From Valencia hispanica (taxonomy: Eukaryota; Chordata; Actinopteri; Cyprinodontiformes; Valenciidae): a stretch of 64,000 nt of DNA. Location of the stretch: positions 8,086,581 to 8,150,580 of the forward strand of contig OY747712.1 of the NCBI GenBank assembly GCA_963556495.2, written 5' to 3'. This document shows, piece after piece, positions 35,539-47,736 of the stretch (within the stretch, counting starts at the first letter, position 1; each line of letters opens with the position of its first letter). Under the pieces are notes generated by a model. It was not told the DNA's origin and ran no database searches. It worked only from the letters and a program-made list of their open reading frames with translations. A program made the translations under genes and the position numbers.

Positions 35539-35905
35539 ACAAATCAGGGTCAGTGTGCACTTCAAATCACATCCTCAGAGAAACAGTTGTTACTTCTGAC
35601 TGCCTGACAGACATTAAGTATGCAATCCATAGTAACTTTCTTCTTAATGCTGCTTGCAAGTGGTCAAACAATTGGGTCATGGTAGATTGCAAGAAACATG
35701 CAGCAGAAAAGCTTTTTGCCATGGCGTTGTCTTGAAGAAAGAAAGTCATGCTAGTTGGTAGTGTGTACTATTTAAATATACAAAGGTTTTCATGGAGTCT
35801 GTTTTTAGCAATATTAAAATCCTGAGGTAGTTCACTTTCCAGTCATATAAGATAACTCCACCATAATGTGTCTGACATAACTTAGCTTGAAAATTGGTAA
35901 CATCG

Positions 35906-35990
35906 CACTCTGGTGGGACTCGAACCCACAACCTTTGAATTACACTTTTTGTCTAGAAGTCCAATGCGCTGTCCATTGCGCCACAGAGCC
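35906..35990 (-). tRNA. trnar-ucu: tRNA-Arg (UCU), acceptor deletion
   Basis: One base of the 3' acceptor strand is missing (CGCACTC for CGCGACTC on the plus strand), so the stem end cannot pair normally. Promoter boxes intact; mature function doubtful. Leader L2, trailer R2. Confidence 0.65.
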
Positions 35991-36357
35991 ACAAATCAGG
36001 GTCAGTGTGCACTTCAAATCACATCCTCAGAGAAACAGTTGTTACTTCTGACTGCCTGACAGACATTAAGTATGCAATCCATAGTAACTTTCTTGTTAAT
36101 GCTGCTTGCAAGTGCTCAAACAATTGGGTCATGGTCGATTGCAAGAAACATGCAGCAGAAAAGCTTTTTGCCATGGCTTTGTCTTGAAGAAAGAAAGTCA
36201 TGCTAGTTGGTAGTGTGTACTATTTAAATATACAAAGGTTTTCATGGAGTCTGTTTTTAGCAATATAAAAATCCTGAGGTAGTTCACTTTCCAGTCATAT
36301 AAGATAACTCCACGATAATGTGTCTGACATAACTTAGCTTGAAAATTGGTAACATCG

Positions 36358-36443
36358 CAACTTTGGTGGGACTCGAACCCACAAACTTTGAATTACACTT
36401 TTTGTCTAGAAGTCCAATGCGCTGTCCATTGCGCCACAGAGCC
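36358..36443 (-). tRNA. trnar-ucu: tRNA-Arg (UCU), mosaic acceptor variant
   Basis: The 3' acceptor strand is of the decayed type (CAACTTTGG) but the T arm and intron are of the reference type, as expected from conversion or crossover inside the gene. Leader L2, trailer R2. Confidence 0.65.
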
Positions 36444-36810
36444 ACAAATCAGGGTCAGTGTGCACTTCAAATCACATCCTCAGAGAAACAGTTGTTACTT
36501 CTGACTGCCTGACAGACATTAAGTATGCAATCCAAAGTAACTTTCTTTTTAAAGTTGTTTGGAAGTGGTTAAACAATTGGGTCATGGTAGATTGCAAGAG
36601 ACATGCAGCAGAAAAGCTTTTTGCCATGGCGTTGTCTTGAAGAAAGAAAGTCATGCTAGTTGGTATTGTGTACTATTTAAATATACGAAGGTTTTCATGG
36701 AGTCTGTTTTTAGCAATATTAAAATCCTGAGGTAGTTCACTTTCCAGTCATATAAGATAACTCCACCATAATGTGTCGGACATAAGTTCGTTTCAAAATT
36801 GGTAACATCG

Positions 36811-36896
36811 CGACTCTGGTGGGACTCGAACCCACAACCTTTGAATTACACTTTTTGTCTAGAAGTCCAATGCGCTGTCCATTGCGCCACAGAGCC
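36811..36896 (-). tRNA. trnar-ucu: tRNA-Arg (UCU)
   Basis: Identical gene body; leader L1, trailer R1 with TTCGTTTC. Confidence 0.93.
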
Positions 36897-37263
36897 ACAA
36901 ATCAGGGTCAGTGTGCGCTTCAAATCACATCCTCAGAGAAACAGTTGTTACGTCTTACTGCCTGACAGACATTAAGTATGCAATCCAAAGTAACTTTCTT
37001 TTTAAAGTTGTTTGGAAGTGGTTAAACAATTGGGTCATGGTAGATTGCAAGAGACATGCAGCAGAAAAGCTTTTTGCCATGGCGTTGTCTTGAAGAAAGA
37101 AAGTCATGCTAGTTGGTATTGTGTACTATTTAAATATACGAAGGTTTTCATGGAGTCTGTTTTTAGCAATATTAAAATCCTGAGGTAGTTCACTTTCCAG
37201 TCATATAAGATAACTCCACCATAATGTGTCTGACATAACTTAGCTTGAAAATTGGTAACATTG

Positions 37264-37349
37264 CGACTCTGGTGGGACTCGAACCCACAACCTTTGAATT
37301 ACACTTTTTGTCTAGAAGTCCAATGCGCTGTCCATTGCGCCACAGAGCC
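37264..37349 (-). tRNA. trnar-ucu: tRNA-Arg (UCU)
   Basis: Identical gene body; leader L1, trailer R2. Confidence 0.93.
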
Positions 37350-37716
37350 ACAAATCAGGGTCAGTGTGCGCTTCAAATCACATCCTCAGAGAAACAGTTG
37401 TTACTTCTGACTGCCTGACAGACATTAAGTATGCAATCCATAGTAACTTTCTTCTTAATGCTGCTTGCAAGTGCTCAAACATTTGGGTCATGGTAGATTG
37501 TAAGAAACATGCAGCAGAAAAGCTTTTTGCCATGGCGTTGTCTTGAAGAAAGAAAGTCATGCTAGTTGGTATTGTGTACTATTTAAATATACGAAGGTTT
37601 TCATGGAGTCTGTTTTTAGCAATATTAAAATCCTGAGGTAGTTCACTTTCCAGTCATATAAGATAACTCCACCATAATGTGTCGGACATAAGTTAGTTTC
37701 AAAATTGGTAACATTG

Positions 37717-37802
37717 CGACTCTGGTGGGACTCGAACCCACAACCTTTGAATTACACTTTTTGTCTAGAAGTCCAATGCGCTGTCCATTGCGCCACAGAG
37801 CC
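37717..37802 (-). tRNA. trnar-ucu: tRNA-Arg (UCU)
   Basis: Identical gene body; leader L1, trailer R1. Confidence 0.93.
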
Positions 37803-38169
37803 ACAAATCAGGGTCAGTGTGCGCTTCAAATCACATCCTCAGAGAAACAGTTGTTACTTCTGACTGCCTGACAGACATTAAGTATGCAATCCATAGTAAC
37901 TTTCTTCTTAATGCTGCTTGCAAGTGCTCAAACATTTGGGTCATGGTAGATTGCAAGAAACATGCAGCAGAAAAGCTTTTTGCCATGGCGTTGTCTTGAA
38001 GAAAGAAAGTCATGCTAGTTGTTAGTGTGTACTATTTAAATATACAAAGGTTTTCATGGAGTCTGTTTTTAGCAATATTAAAATCCTGAGGTAGTTCACT
38101 TTCCAGTCATATAAGATAACTCCACCATAATGTGTCGGACATAAGTTAGTTTCAAAATTGGTAACATCG

Positions 38170-38255
38170 CGACTCTGGTGGGACTCGAACCCACAACCTT
38201 TGAATTACACTTTTTGTCTAGAAGTCCAATGCGCTGTCCATTGCGCCACAGAGCC
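38170..38255 (-). tRNA. trnar-ucu: tRNA-Arg (UCU)
   Basis: Identical gene body; leader L2, trailer R1. Confidence 0.93.
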
Positions 38256-38622
38256 ACAAATCAGGGTCAGTGTGCACTTCAAATCACATCCTCAGAGAAA
38301 CAGTTGTTACTTCTGACTGCCTGACAGACATTAAGTATGCAATCCAAAGTAACTTTCTTTTTAAAGTTGTTTGGAAGTGGTTAAACAATTGGGTCATGGT
38401 AGATTGCAAGAGACATGCAGCAGAAAAGCTTTTTGCCATGGCGTTGTCTTGAAGAAAGAAAGTCATGCTAGTTGGTATTGTGTACTATTTAAATATACGA
38501 AGGTTTTCATGGAGTCTGTTTTTAGCAATATTAAAATCCTGAGGTACTTCACTTTCCAGTCATATAAGATAACTGCACCATAATGTGTCGGATATAAGTT
38601 CGTTTCAAAATTGGTAACATCG

Positions 38623-38707
38623 CGACTCTGGTGGGACTCGAACCCACAACCTTTAATTACACTTTTTGTCTAGAAGTCCAATGCGCTGTCCATTGCGCCA
38701 CAGAGCC
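38623..38707 (-). pseudogene. tRNA-Arg(UCU) variant, anticodon-stem deletion
   Basis: CTTTGAATT has become CTTTAATT, deleting one base of the 3' anticodon stem. The leader is cut 25 bp upstream by a junction into a short unit. Confidence 0.65.
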
Positions 38708-38733
38708 ACAAATCAGGGTCAGTGTGCGCTTCA

Positions 38734-39015
38734 AAAAACTTTTTGCCATGGCTTTGTCTTGAAAAAAGAGAGTACTGCTAGTTGGTAGTGTGTACTTCAT
38801 AATTCTACGAAGGCTTTCATATATTTAATCACAGTTGTTACATCTGACTGCCTGACAGACATTAAGTATGCAATCCATAGTAACTTTCTTCTTAATGCTG
38901 CTTGCAAGTGGTCAAACAATTGGGTCATGGTCGATTGCAAGAAACATGCAGCAGAAAAGCTTTTTGCCATGGCTTTGTCTTGAAGAAAGAAAGTCATGCT
39001 AGTTGGTAGTGTGTA
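38734..39015. repeat. Short-unit site, first unit truncated
   Basis: The leader GTGCGCTTCAAA jumps into AACTTTTTGCCATGG, the end of a short unit. One full short unit follows before the normal monomer resumes. It looks like a deletion derivative of the usual pair. Confidence 0.8.
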
Positions 39016-39153
39016 CTATTTAAATATACAAAGGTTTTCATGGAGTCTGTTTTTAGCAATATAAAAATCCTGAGGTAGTTCACTTTCCAGTCATATAAGA
39101 TAACTCCACGATAATGTGTCTGACATAACTTAGCTTGAAAATATGCAACATCG

Positions 39154-39240
39154 CAAGTTTGGTGGGACTCAAACCAACAATCTTTGAATTACCTCTTTTT
39201 ATCTAGAAGTCCAATGCGCTGTCCATCGCGCCACAGTGCC
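39154..39240 (-). pseudogene. tRNA-Arg(UCU) pseudogene, decayed class
   Basis: Decayed class with CAAGTTTGG and a reference-type CGCGCC D stem but AGTGCC acceptor, so it is a mosaic. Confidence 0.8.
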
Positions 39241-39607
39241 ACAAATCAGTGTCAGTGTGCACTTCAAATCACATCCTCAGAGAAACAGTTGTTACTTCTG
39301 ACTGCCTGACAGACATTAAGTATGCAATCCATAGTAACTTTCTTCTTAATGCTGCTTGCAAGTGGTTAAACAATTGGGTCATGGTAGATTGCAAGAGACA
39401 TGCAGCAGAAAAGCTTTTTGCCATGGCGTTGTCTTGAAGAAAGAAAGTCATGCTAGTTGGTATTGTGTACTATTTAAATATACGAAGGTTTTCATGGAGT
39501 CTGTTTTTAGCAATATTAAAATCCTGAGGTAGTTCACTTTCCAGTCATATAAGATAACTCCACCATAATGTGTCGGACATAAGTTAGTTTCAAAATTGGT
39601 AACATTG

Positions 39608-39693
39608 CGACTCTGGTGGGACTCGAACCCACAACCTTTGAATTACACTTTTTGTCTAAAAGTCCAATGCGCTGTCCATTGCGCCACAGAGCC
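39608..39693 (-). tRNA. Arg-type tRNA with UUU (Lys) anticodon
   Basis: Second copy with CTTTTA in the anticodon loop and an otherwise reference body. Leader L4, trailer R1, so its flanks differ from the copy at 61605. Confidence 0.85.
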
Positions 39694-40060
39694 ACAAATC
39701 AGGTTCAGTTTACACTTCAAATCACATCCTCAGAGAAACAGTTGTTACGTCTTACTGCCTGACAGACATTAAGTATGCAATCCAAAGTAACTTTCTTTTT
39801 AAAGTTGTTTGGAAGTGGTTAAACAATTGGGTCATGGTAGATTGCAAGATACATGCAGCAGAAAAGCTTTTTGCCATGGCGTTGTCTTGAAGAAAGAAAG
39901 TCATGCTAGTTGGTATTGTGTACTATTTAAATATACGAAGGTTTTCATGGAGTCTGTTTTTAGCAATATTAAAATCCTGAGGTAGTTCACTTTCCAGTCA
40001 TATAAGATAACTCCACCATAATGTGTCGGACATAAGTTAGTTTCAAAATTGGTAACATCG

Positions 40061-40146
40061 CGACTCTGGTGGGACTCGAACCCACAACCTTTGAATTACA
40101 CTTTTTGTCTAGAAGTCCAATGCGCTGTCCATTGCGCCACAGAGCC
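40061..40146 (-). tRNA. trnar-ucu: tRNA-Arg (UCU)
   Basis: Identical gene body; leader L1, trailer R1. Confidence 0.93.
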
Positions 40147-40513
40147 ACAAATCAGGGTCAGTGTGCGCTTCAAATCACATCCTCAGAGAAACAGTTGTTA
40201 CTTCTGACTGCCTGACAGACATTAAGTATGCAATCCAAAGTAACTTTCTTTTTAAAGTTGTTTGGAAGTGGTTAAACAATTGGGTCATGGTAGATTGCAA
40301 GAGACATGCAGTAGAAAAGCTTTTTGCCATGGCGTTGTCTTGAAGAAAGAAAGTCATGCTAGTTGGTATTGTGTACTATTTAAATATACGAAGGTTTTCA
40401 TGGAGTCTGTTTTTAGCAATATTAAAATCCTGAGGTAGTTCACTTTCCAGTCATATAAGATAACTCCACCATAATGTGTCGGACATAAGTTAGTTTAAAA
40501 ATTGGTAACATCG

Positions 40514-40599
40514 TGACTCTGGTGGGACTCGAACCCACAACCTTTGAATTACACTTTTTGTCTAGAAGTCCAATGCGCTGTCTATTGCGCCACAGAGCC
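40514..40599 (-). tRNA. trnar-ucu: tRNA-Arg (UCU), A73, D-loop variant
   Basis: A73, plus CTGTCC to CTGTCT, giving AATAGACA in the D loop. Loss of a D-loop G (G18/G19 region) may weaken the tertiary fold. Leader L2, trailer R3. Confidence 0.7.
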
Positions 40600-40828
40600 A
40601 CAAATCAGGGTCAGTGTGCACTTCAAATCACATCCTCAGAGAAACAGTTGTTACTTCTCACTGCCTGACAGACATTAAGTATGCAATCCATAGTAACTTT
40701 CTTCTTAATGCTGCTTGCAAGTGGTCAAACAATTGGGTCATGGTCGATTGCAAGAAACATGCAGCAGAAAAGCTTTTTGCCATGGCTTTGTCTTGAAGAA
40801 AGAAAGTCATGCTAGTTGGTAGTGTGTA

Positions 40829-41270
40829 CTTTATAATTCTACGAAGGCTTTCGTATATTTAAACACAGTTGTTACGCCTGACTGCCTGACAGACATTAAG
40901 TATGCAATCCATAGTAACTTTCTTCTTAATGTTGCTTGCAAGTGGTCAAACAATTGGGTCATGGTAGATTGCAAGAAACATGGAGCAGAAAAACTTTTTG
41001 CCATGGCTTTGTCTTGAAGAAAGAGAGTACTGCTAGTTGGTAGTGTGTACTTCATAATTCTACGAAGGCTTTCATATATTTAATCACAGTTGTTACGTCT
41101 GACTGCCTGACAGACATTAAGTATGCAATCCATAGTAACTTTCTTCTTAATGCTGCTTGCAAGTGGTCAAACAATTGGGTCATGGTCGATTGCAAGAAAC
41201 ATGCAGCAGAAAAGCTTTTTGCCATGGCTTTGTCTTGAAGAAAGAAAGTCATGCTAGTTGGTAGTGTGTA
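40829..41270. repeat. Pair of tRNA-less short units
   Basis: Both linkers match those at 32157-32598. The surrounding block recurs at 52.7-54.6 kb. Confidence 0.85.
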
Positions 41271-41408
41271 CTATTTAAATATACAAAGGTTTTCATGGAG
41301 TCTGTTTTTAGCAATATAAAAATCCTGAGGTAGTTCACTTTCCAGTCATATAAGATAACTCCACGATAATGTGTCTGACATAACTTAGCTTGAAAATATG
41401 CAACATCG

Positions 41409-41495
41409 CAACTTTGGTGGGACTCAAACCAACAATCTTTGAATTACCTCTTTTTATCTAGAAGTCCAATGCGCTGTCCATTGTGCCACAGAGCC
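41409..41495 (-). pseudogene. tRNA-Arg(UCU) pseudogene, decayed class
   Basis: Type sequence of the decayed class, after a short-unit pair. Confidence 0.8.
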
Positions 41496-41862
41496 ACAAA
41501 TCAGGGTCAGTTTGCACTTCAAATCGCATCCTCAGAGAAACAGTTGTTACTTCTGACTGCCTGACAGACGTTAAGTATGCCATCCATAGTAACTTTCTTC
41601 TTAATGCTGCTTGCAAGTGGGCAAACAATTGGGTCATGGTAGATTGCAAGAAACATGCAGCAGAAAAGCTTTTTGCCATGGCGTTGTCTTGAAGAAAGAA
41701 AGTCATGCTAGTTGGTAGTGTGTACTATTTAAATATACAAAGGTTTTCACGGAGTCTGTTTTTAGCAATATAAAAATCCTGAGGTAGTTCACTTTCCAGT
41801 CATATAAGATAAGTCCACCATAATGTGTCGGACATAAGTTAGTTTCAAAATTGGTAACATCG

Positions 41863-41948
41863 CGACTCTGGTGGGACTCGAACCCACAACCTTTGAATTA
41901 CACTTTTTGTCTAGAAGTCCAATGCGCTGTCCATTGCGCCACAGAGCC
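41863..41948 (-). tRNA. trnar-ucu: tRNA-Arg (UCU)
   Basis: Identical gene body; leader L2, trailer R1. Confidence 0.93.
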
Positions 41949-42315
41949 ACAAATCAGGGTCAGTGTGCACTTCAAATCACATCCTCAGAGAAACAGTTGT
42001 TACTTCTGACTGCCTGACAGACATTAAGTATGCAATCCAAAGTAACTTTCTTTTTAAAGTTGTTTGGAAGTGGTTAAACAATTGGGTCATGGTAGATTGC
42101 AAGAGACATGCAGCAGAAAAGCTTTTGGCCATGGCGTTGTCTTGAAGAAAGAAAGTCATGCTAGTTGGTATTGTGTACTATTTAAATATACGAAGGTTTT
42201 CATGGAGTCTGTTTTTAGCAATATTAAAATCCTGAGGTAGTTCACTTTCCAGTCATATAAGATAACTCCACCATAATGTGTCTGACATAACTTAGCTTGA
42301 AAATTGGTAACATTG

Positions 42316-42348
42316 CGATTCTGGTGGGACTCGAACCCACAACCTTTG
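42316..42348 (-). pseudogene. tRNA-Arg(UCU) 3'-half fragment
   Basis: Carries GCGATTCTGG and the same CAACCTTTG/TTACTTCTGAC junction as 18546-18578. Confidence 0.85.
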
Positions 42349-42664
42349 TTACTTCTGACTGCCTGACAGACATTAAGTATGCAATCCATAGTAACTTTCT
42401 TCTTAATGCTGCTTGCAAGTGCTCAAACATTTGGGTCATGGTAGATTGCAAGAAACATGCAGCAGAAAAGCTTTTTGCCATGGCGTTGTCTTGAAGAAAG
42501 AAAGTCATGCTAGTTGTTAGTGTGTACTATTTAAAAATACAAAGGTTTTCACGGAGTCTGTTTTTAGCAATTTAAAAATCCTGAGGTAGTTCACTTTCCA
42601 GTCATATAAGATAAGTCCACCATAATGTGTCTGACCTAACTTAGCTTGAAAATTGGTAACATTG

Positions 42665-42750
42665 CGACTCTGGTGGACCTCGAACCCACAACCTTTGAAT
42701 TACACTTTTTTTCTAGAAGTCCAATGCGCTGTCCATTGCGCCACAGAGCC
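42665..42750 (-). tRNA. trnar-ucu: tRNA-Arg (UCU), T-arm and intron variant
   Basis: TTCGAGG T loop and A-rich intron as at 24609. Leader L1, trailer R2. Confidence 0.8.
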
Positions 42751-43117
42751 ACAAATCAGAGTCAGTGTGCGCTTCAAATCACATCCTCAGAGAAACAGTT
42801 GTTACTTCTGACTGCCTGACAGACATTAAGTATGCAATCCATAGTAACTTTCTTCTTAATGCTGCTTGCAAGTGGTCAAACAATTGGGTCATGGTCGATT
42901 GCAAGAAACATGCAGCAGAAAAGCTTTTTGCCATGGCTTTGTCTTGAAGAAAGAAAGTCATGCTAGTTGGTAGTGTGTACTATTTAAATATACAAAGGTT
43001 TTCATGGAGTCTGTTTTTAGCAATATTAAAATCCTGAGGTAGTTCACTTTCCAGTCATATAAGATAACTCCACGATAATGTGTCTGACATAACTTAGCTT
43101 GAAAATATGCAACATCG

Positions 43118-43204
43118 CAACTTTGGTGGGACTCAAACCAACAATCTTTGAATTACCTCTTTTTATCTAGAAGTCCAATGCGCTGTCCATTGTGCCACAG
43201 AGCC
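43118..43204 (-). pseudogene. tRNA-Arg(UCU) pseudogene, decayed class
   Basis: Type sequence of the decayed class, here not preceded by short units. Confidence 0.8.
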
Positions 43205-43571
43205 ACAAATCAGGGTCAGTTTGCACTTCAAATCGCATCCTCAGAGAAACAGTTGTTACTTCTGACTGCCTGACAGACGTTAAGTATGCCATCCATAGTA
43301 ACTTTCTTCTTAATGCTGCTTGCAAGTGGGCAAACAATTGGGTCATGGTAGATTGCAAGAAACATGCAGCAGAAAAGCTTTTTGCCATGGCGTTGTCTTG
43401 AAGAAAGAAAGTCATGCTAGTTGTTAGTGTGTACTATTTAAATATACAAAGGTTTTCATGGAGTCTGTTTTTAGCAATATTAAAATCCTGAGGTAGTTCA
43501 CTTTCCAGTCATATAAGATAAGTCCACCATAATGTGTCGGACATAAGTTAGTTTAAAAATTGGTAACATCG

Positions 43572-43657
43572 CGACTCTGGTGGGACTCGAACCCACAACC
43601 TTTGAATTACACTTTTTGTCTAGAAGTCCAATGCGCTGTCCATTGCGCCACAGAGCC
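43572..43657 (-). tRNA. trnar-ucu: tRNA-Arg (UCU)
   Basis: Identical gene body with G73 but trailer R3, the only such pairing noted; leader L2. Confidence 0.92.
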
Positions 43658-44024
43658 ACAAATCAGGGTCAGTGTGCACTTCAAATCACATCCTCAGAGA
43701 AACAGTTGTTACTTCTGACTGCCTGACAGACATTAAGTATGCAATCCATAGTAACTTTCTTCTTAATGCTGCTTGCAAGTGGTCAAACAATTGGGTCATG
43801 GTAGATTGCAAGAAACATGCAGCAGAAAAGCTTTTTGCCATGGCGTTGTCTTGAAGAAAGAAAGTCATGCTAGTTGGTAGTGTGTACTATTTAAATATAC
43901 AAAGGTTTTCATGGAGTCTGTTTTTAGCAATATAAAAATCCTGAGGTAGTTCACTTTCCAGTCATATAAGATAACTCCACCATAATGTGTCTGACATAAC
44001 TTAGCTTGAAAATTGGTAACATCG

Positions 44025-44109
44025 CAACTTTGGTGGGACTCAAACCACAATCTTTGAATTACCCTTTTTGTCTAGAAGTCCAATGCGCTGTCCATTGTGC
44101 CACAGAGCC
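44025..44109 (-). pseudogene. tRNA-Arg(UCU) pseudogene, intermediate decayed form
   Basis: Acceptor and D-stem changes of the decayed class, but a 13-nt intron (GACAAAAAGGGTA) and a deletion in the T arm (CTCAAACCACAATC). It sits between the reference and decayed classes. Confidence 0.75.
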
Positions 44110-44476
44110 ACAAATCAGGGTCAGTTTGCACTTCAAATCACATCCTCAGAGAAACAGTTGTTACTTCTGACTGCCTGACAGACATTAAGTATGCAATCCA
44201 TAGTAACTTTCTTCTTAATGCTGCTTGCAAGTGCTCAAACATTTGGGTCATGGTAGATTGCAAGAAACATGCAGCAGAAAAGCTTTTTGCCATGGCGTTG
44301 TCTTGAAGAAAGAAAGTCATGCTAGTTGGTATTGTGTACTATTTAAATATACGAAGGTTTTCATGGAGTCTGTTTTTAGCAATATTAAAATCCTGAGGTA
44401 GTTCACTTTCCAGTCATATAAGATAACTCCACCATAATGTGTCTGACATAAGTTAGTTTCAAAATTGGTAACATGG

Positions 44477-44562
44477 CGACTCTGGTGGGACTCGAACCCA
44501 CAACCTTTGAATTACACTTTTTGTCTAGAAGTCCAATGCGCTGTCCATTGCGCCACAGAGCC
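44477..44562 (-). tRNA. trnar-ucu: tRNA-Arg (UCU)
   Basis: Identical gene body; leader L2, trailer R1 with GG after the gene. Confidence 0.93.
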
Positions 44563-44929
44563 ACAAATCAGGGTCAGTGTGCACTTCAAATCACATCCTC
44601 AGAGAAACAGTTGTTACTTCTGACTGCCTGACAGACATTAAGTATGCAATCCATAGTAACTTTCTTCTTAATGCTGCTTGCAAGTGCTCAAACATTTGGG
44701 TCATGGTAGATTGCAAGAAACATGCAGCAGAAAAGCTTTTTGCCATGGCGTTGTCTTGAAGAAAGAAAGTCATGCTAGTTGTTAGTGTGTACTATTTAAA
44801 TATACAAAGGTTTTCATGGAGTCTGTTTTTAGCAATATTAAAATCCTGAGGTAGTTCACTTTCCAGTCATATAAGATAACTCCACCATAATGTGTCGGAC
44901 ATAAGTTAGTTTAAAAATTGGTAACATCG

Positions 44930-45015
44930 TGACTCTGGTGGGACTCGAACCCACAACCTTTGAATTACACTTTTTGTCTAGAAGTCCAATGTGCTGTCCA
45001 TTGCGCCACAGAGCC
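44930..45015 (-). tRNA. trnar-ucu: tRNA-Arg (UCU), A73, D-stem variant
   Basis: A73 and GCGC to GCAC on the 3' D-stem strand (C11-A24 mismatch). First member of a class that dominates the right end. Leader L2, trailer R3. Confidence 0.75.
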
Positions 45016-45383
45016 ACAAATCAGGGTCAGTGTGCACTTCAAATCACATCCTCAGAGAAACAGTTGTTACTTCTGACTGCCTGACAGACATTAAGGTATG
45101 CAATCCATAGTAACTTTCTTCTTAATGCTGCTTGCAAGTGGTCAAACAATTGGGTCATGGTCGATTGCAAGAAACATGCAGCAGAAAAGCTTTTTGCCAT
45201 GGCTTTGTCTTGAAGAAAGAAAGTCATGCTAGTTGGTAGTGTGTACTATTTAAATATACAAAGGTTTTCATGGAGTCTGTTTTTAGCAATATAAAAATCC
45301 TGAGGTAGTTCACTTTCCAGTCATATAAGATAACTCCACGATAATGTGTCTGACATAACTTAGCTTGAAAATATGCAACATCG

Positions 45384-45470
45384 CATCTTTGGTGGGACTC
45401 AAACCAACAATCTTTGAATTACCTCTTTTTATCTAGAAGTCCAATGCGCTGTCCATTGTGCCACAGAGCC
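45384..45470 (-). pseudogene. tRNA-Arg(UCU) pseudogene, decayed class
   Basis: Decayed class with the private form CATCTTTGG at the 3' end, shared with 47650. Confidence 0.8.
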
Positions 45471-45837
45471 ACAAATCAGGGTCAGTTTGCACTTCAAATC
45501 GCATCCTCAGAGAAACAGTTGTTACTTCTGACTGCCTGACAGACATTAAGTATGCCATCCATAGTAACTTTCTTCTTAATGCTGCTTGCAAGTGGGCAAA
45601 CAATTGGGTCATGGTAGATTGCAAGAAACATGCAGCAGAAAAGCTTTTTGCCATGGCGTTGTCTTGAAGAAAGAAAGTCATGCTAGTTGGTAGTGTGTAC
45701 TATTTAAATATACAAAGGTTTTCATGGAGTCTGTTTTTAGCAATATAAAAATCCTGAGGTAGTTCACTTTCCAGTCATATAAGATAACTCCACCATAATG
45801 TGTCGGACATAAGTTAGTTTAAAAATTGGTAACATCG

Positions 45838-45923
45838 TGACTCTGGTGGGACTCGAACCCACAACCTTTGAATTACACTTTTTGTCTAGAAGTCCAATGC
45901 GCTGTCCATTGCGCCACAGAGCC
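45838..45923 (-). tRNA. trnar-ucu: tRNA-Arg (UCU), A73
   Basis: Reference body apart from A73; leader L2, trailer R3. Confidence 0.9.
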
Positions 45924-46290
45924 ACAAATCAGGGTCAGTGTGCACTTCAAATCACATCCTCAGAGAAACAGTTGTTACTTCTGACTGCCTGACAGACATT
46001 AAGTATGCAATCCATAGTAACTTTCTTCTTAATGCTGCTTGCAAGTGGTCAAACAATTGGGTCATGGTCGATTGCAAGAAACATGCAGCAGAAAAGCTTT
46101 TTGCCATGGCTTTGTCTTGAAGAAAGAAAGTCATGCTAGTTGGTAGTGTGTACTATTTAAATATACAAAGGTTTTCATGGAGTCTGTTTTTAGCAATATA
46201 AAAATCCTGAGGTAGTTCACTTTCCAGTCATATAAGATAACTCCACGATAATGTGTCTGACATAACTTAGCTTGAAAATATGCAACATCG

Positions 46291-46376
46291 CAACTTTGGT
46301 GGGACTCGAACCCACAACCTTTGAATTACACTTTTTGTCTAGAAGTCCAATGCGCTGTCCATTGCGCCACAGTGCC
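46291..46376 (-). tRNA. trnar-ucu: tRNA-Arg (UCU), mosaic
   Basis: Decayed-type trailer and 3' acceptor strand (CAACTTTGG) joined to a reference T arm and intron, with an AGTGCC 5' end. Several acceptor mismatches make function doubtful. Confidence 0.6.
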
Positions 46377-46743
46377 ACAAATCAGGGTCAGTGTGCACTT
46401 CAAATCGCATCCTCAGAGAAACAGTTGTTACTTCTGACTGCCTGACAGACGTTAAGTATGCCATCCATAGTAACTTTCTTCTTAATGCTGCTTGCAAGTG
46501 CTCAAACATTTGGGTCATGGTAGATTGTAAGAAACATGCAGCAGAAAAGCTTTTTGCCATGGCGTTGTCTTGAAGAAAGAAAGTCATGCTAGTTGGTATT
46601 GTGTACTATTTAAATATACGAAGGTTTTCATGGAGTCTGTTTTTAGCAATATTAAAATCCTGAGGTAGTTCACTTTCCAGTCATATAAGATAACTCCACC
46701 ATAATGTGTCGGACATAAGTTAGTTTCAAAATTGGTAACATCG

Positions 46744-46829
46744 CGACTCTGGTGGGACTCGAACCCACAACCTTTGAATTACACTTTTTGTCTAGAAGTC
46801 CAATGCGCTGTCCATTGCGCCACAGAGCC
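46744..46829 (-). tRNA. trnar-ucu: tRNA-Arg (UCU)
   Basis: Identical gene body; leader L2, trailer R1. Confidence 0.93.
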
Positions 46830-47196
46830 ACAAATCAGGGTCAGTGTGCACTTCAAATCACATCCTCAGAGAAACAGTTGTTACTTCTGACTGCCTGACA
46901 GACATTAAGTATGCAATCCATAGTAACTTTCTTCTTAATGCTGCTTGCAAGTGCTCAAACATTTGGGTCATGGTAGATTGCAAGAAACATGCAGCAGAAA
47001 AGCTTTTTGCCATGGCGTTGTCTTGAAGAAAGAAAGTCATGCTAGTTGTTAGTGTGTACTATTTAAATATACAAAGGTTTTCATGGAGTCTGTTTTTAGC
47101 AATATTAAAATCCTGAGGTAGTTCACTTTCCAGTCATATAAGATAACTCCACCATAATGTGTCGGACATAAGTTAGTTTAAAAATTGGTAACATCG

Positions 47197-47282
47197 TGAC
47201 TCTGGTGGGACTCGAACCCACAACCTTTGAATTACACTTTTTGTCTAGAAGTCCAATGCGCTGTCCATTGCGCCACAGAGCC
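47197..47282 (-). tRNA. trnar-ucu: tRNA-Arg (UCU), A73
   Basis: Reference body apart from A73; leader L2, trailer R3. Confidence 0.9.
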
Positions 47283-47649
47283 ACAAATCAGGGTCAGTGT
47301 GCACTTCAAATCACATCCTCAGAGAAACAGTTGTTACTTCTGACTGCCTGACAGACATTAAGTTTGCAATCCATAGTAACTTTCTTCTTAATGCTGCTTG
47401 CAAGTGGTCAAACAATTGGGTCATGGTCGATTGCAAGAAACATGCAGCAGAAAAGCTTTTTGCCATGGCTTTGTCTTGAAGAAAGAAAGTCATGCTAGTT
47501 GGTAGTGTGTACTATTTAAATATACAAAGGTTTTCATGGAGTCTGTTTTTAGCAATATAAAAATCCTGAGGTAGTTCACTTTCCAGTCATATAAGATAAC
47601 TCCACGATAATGTGTCTGACATAACTTAGCTTGAAAATATGCAACATCG

Positions 47650-47736
47650 CATCTTTGGTGGGACTCAAACCAACAATCTTTGAATTACCTCTTTTTATCT
47701 AGAAGTCCAATGCGCTGTCCATTGTGCCACAGAGCC
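47650..47736 (-). pseudogene. tRNA-Arg(UCU) pseudogene, decayed class
   Basis: CATCTTTGG subtype, as at 45384. Confidence 0.8.
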
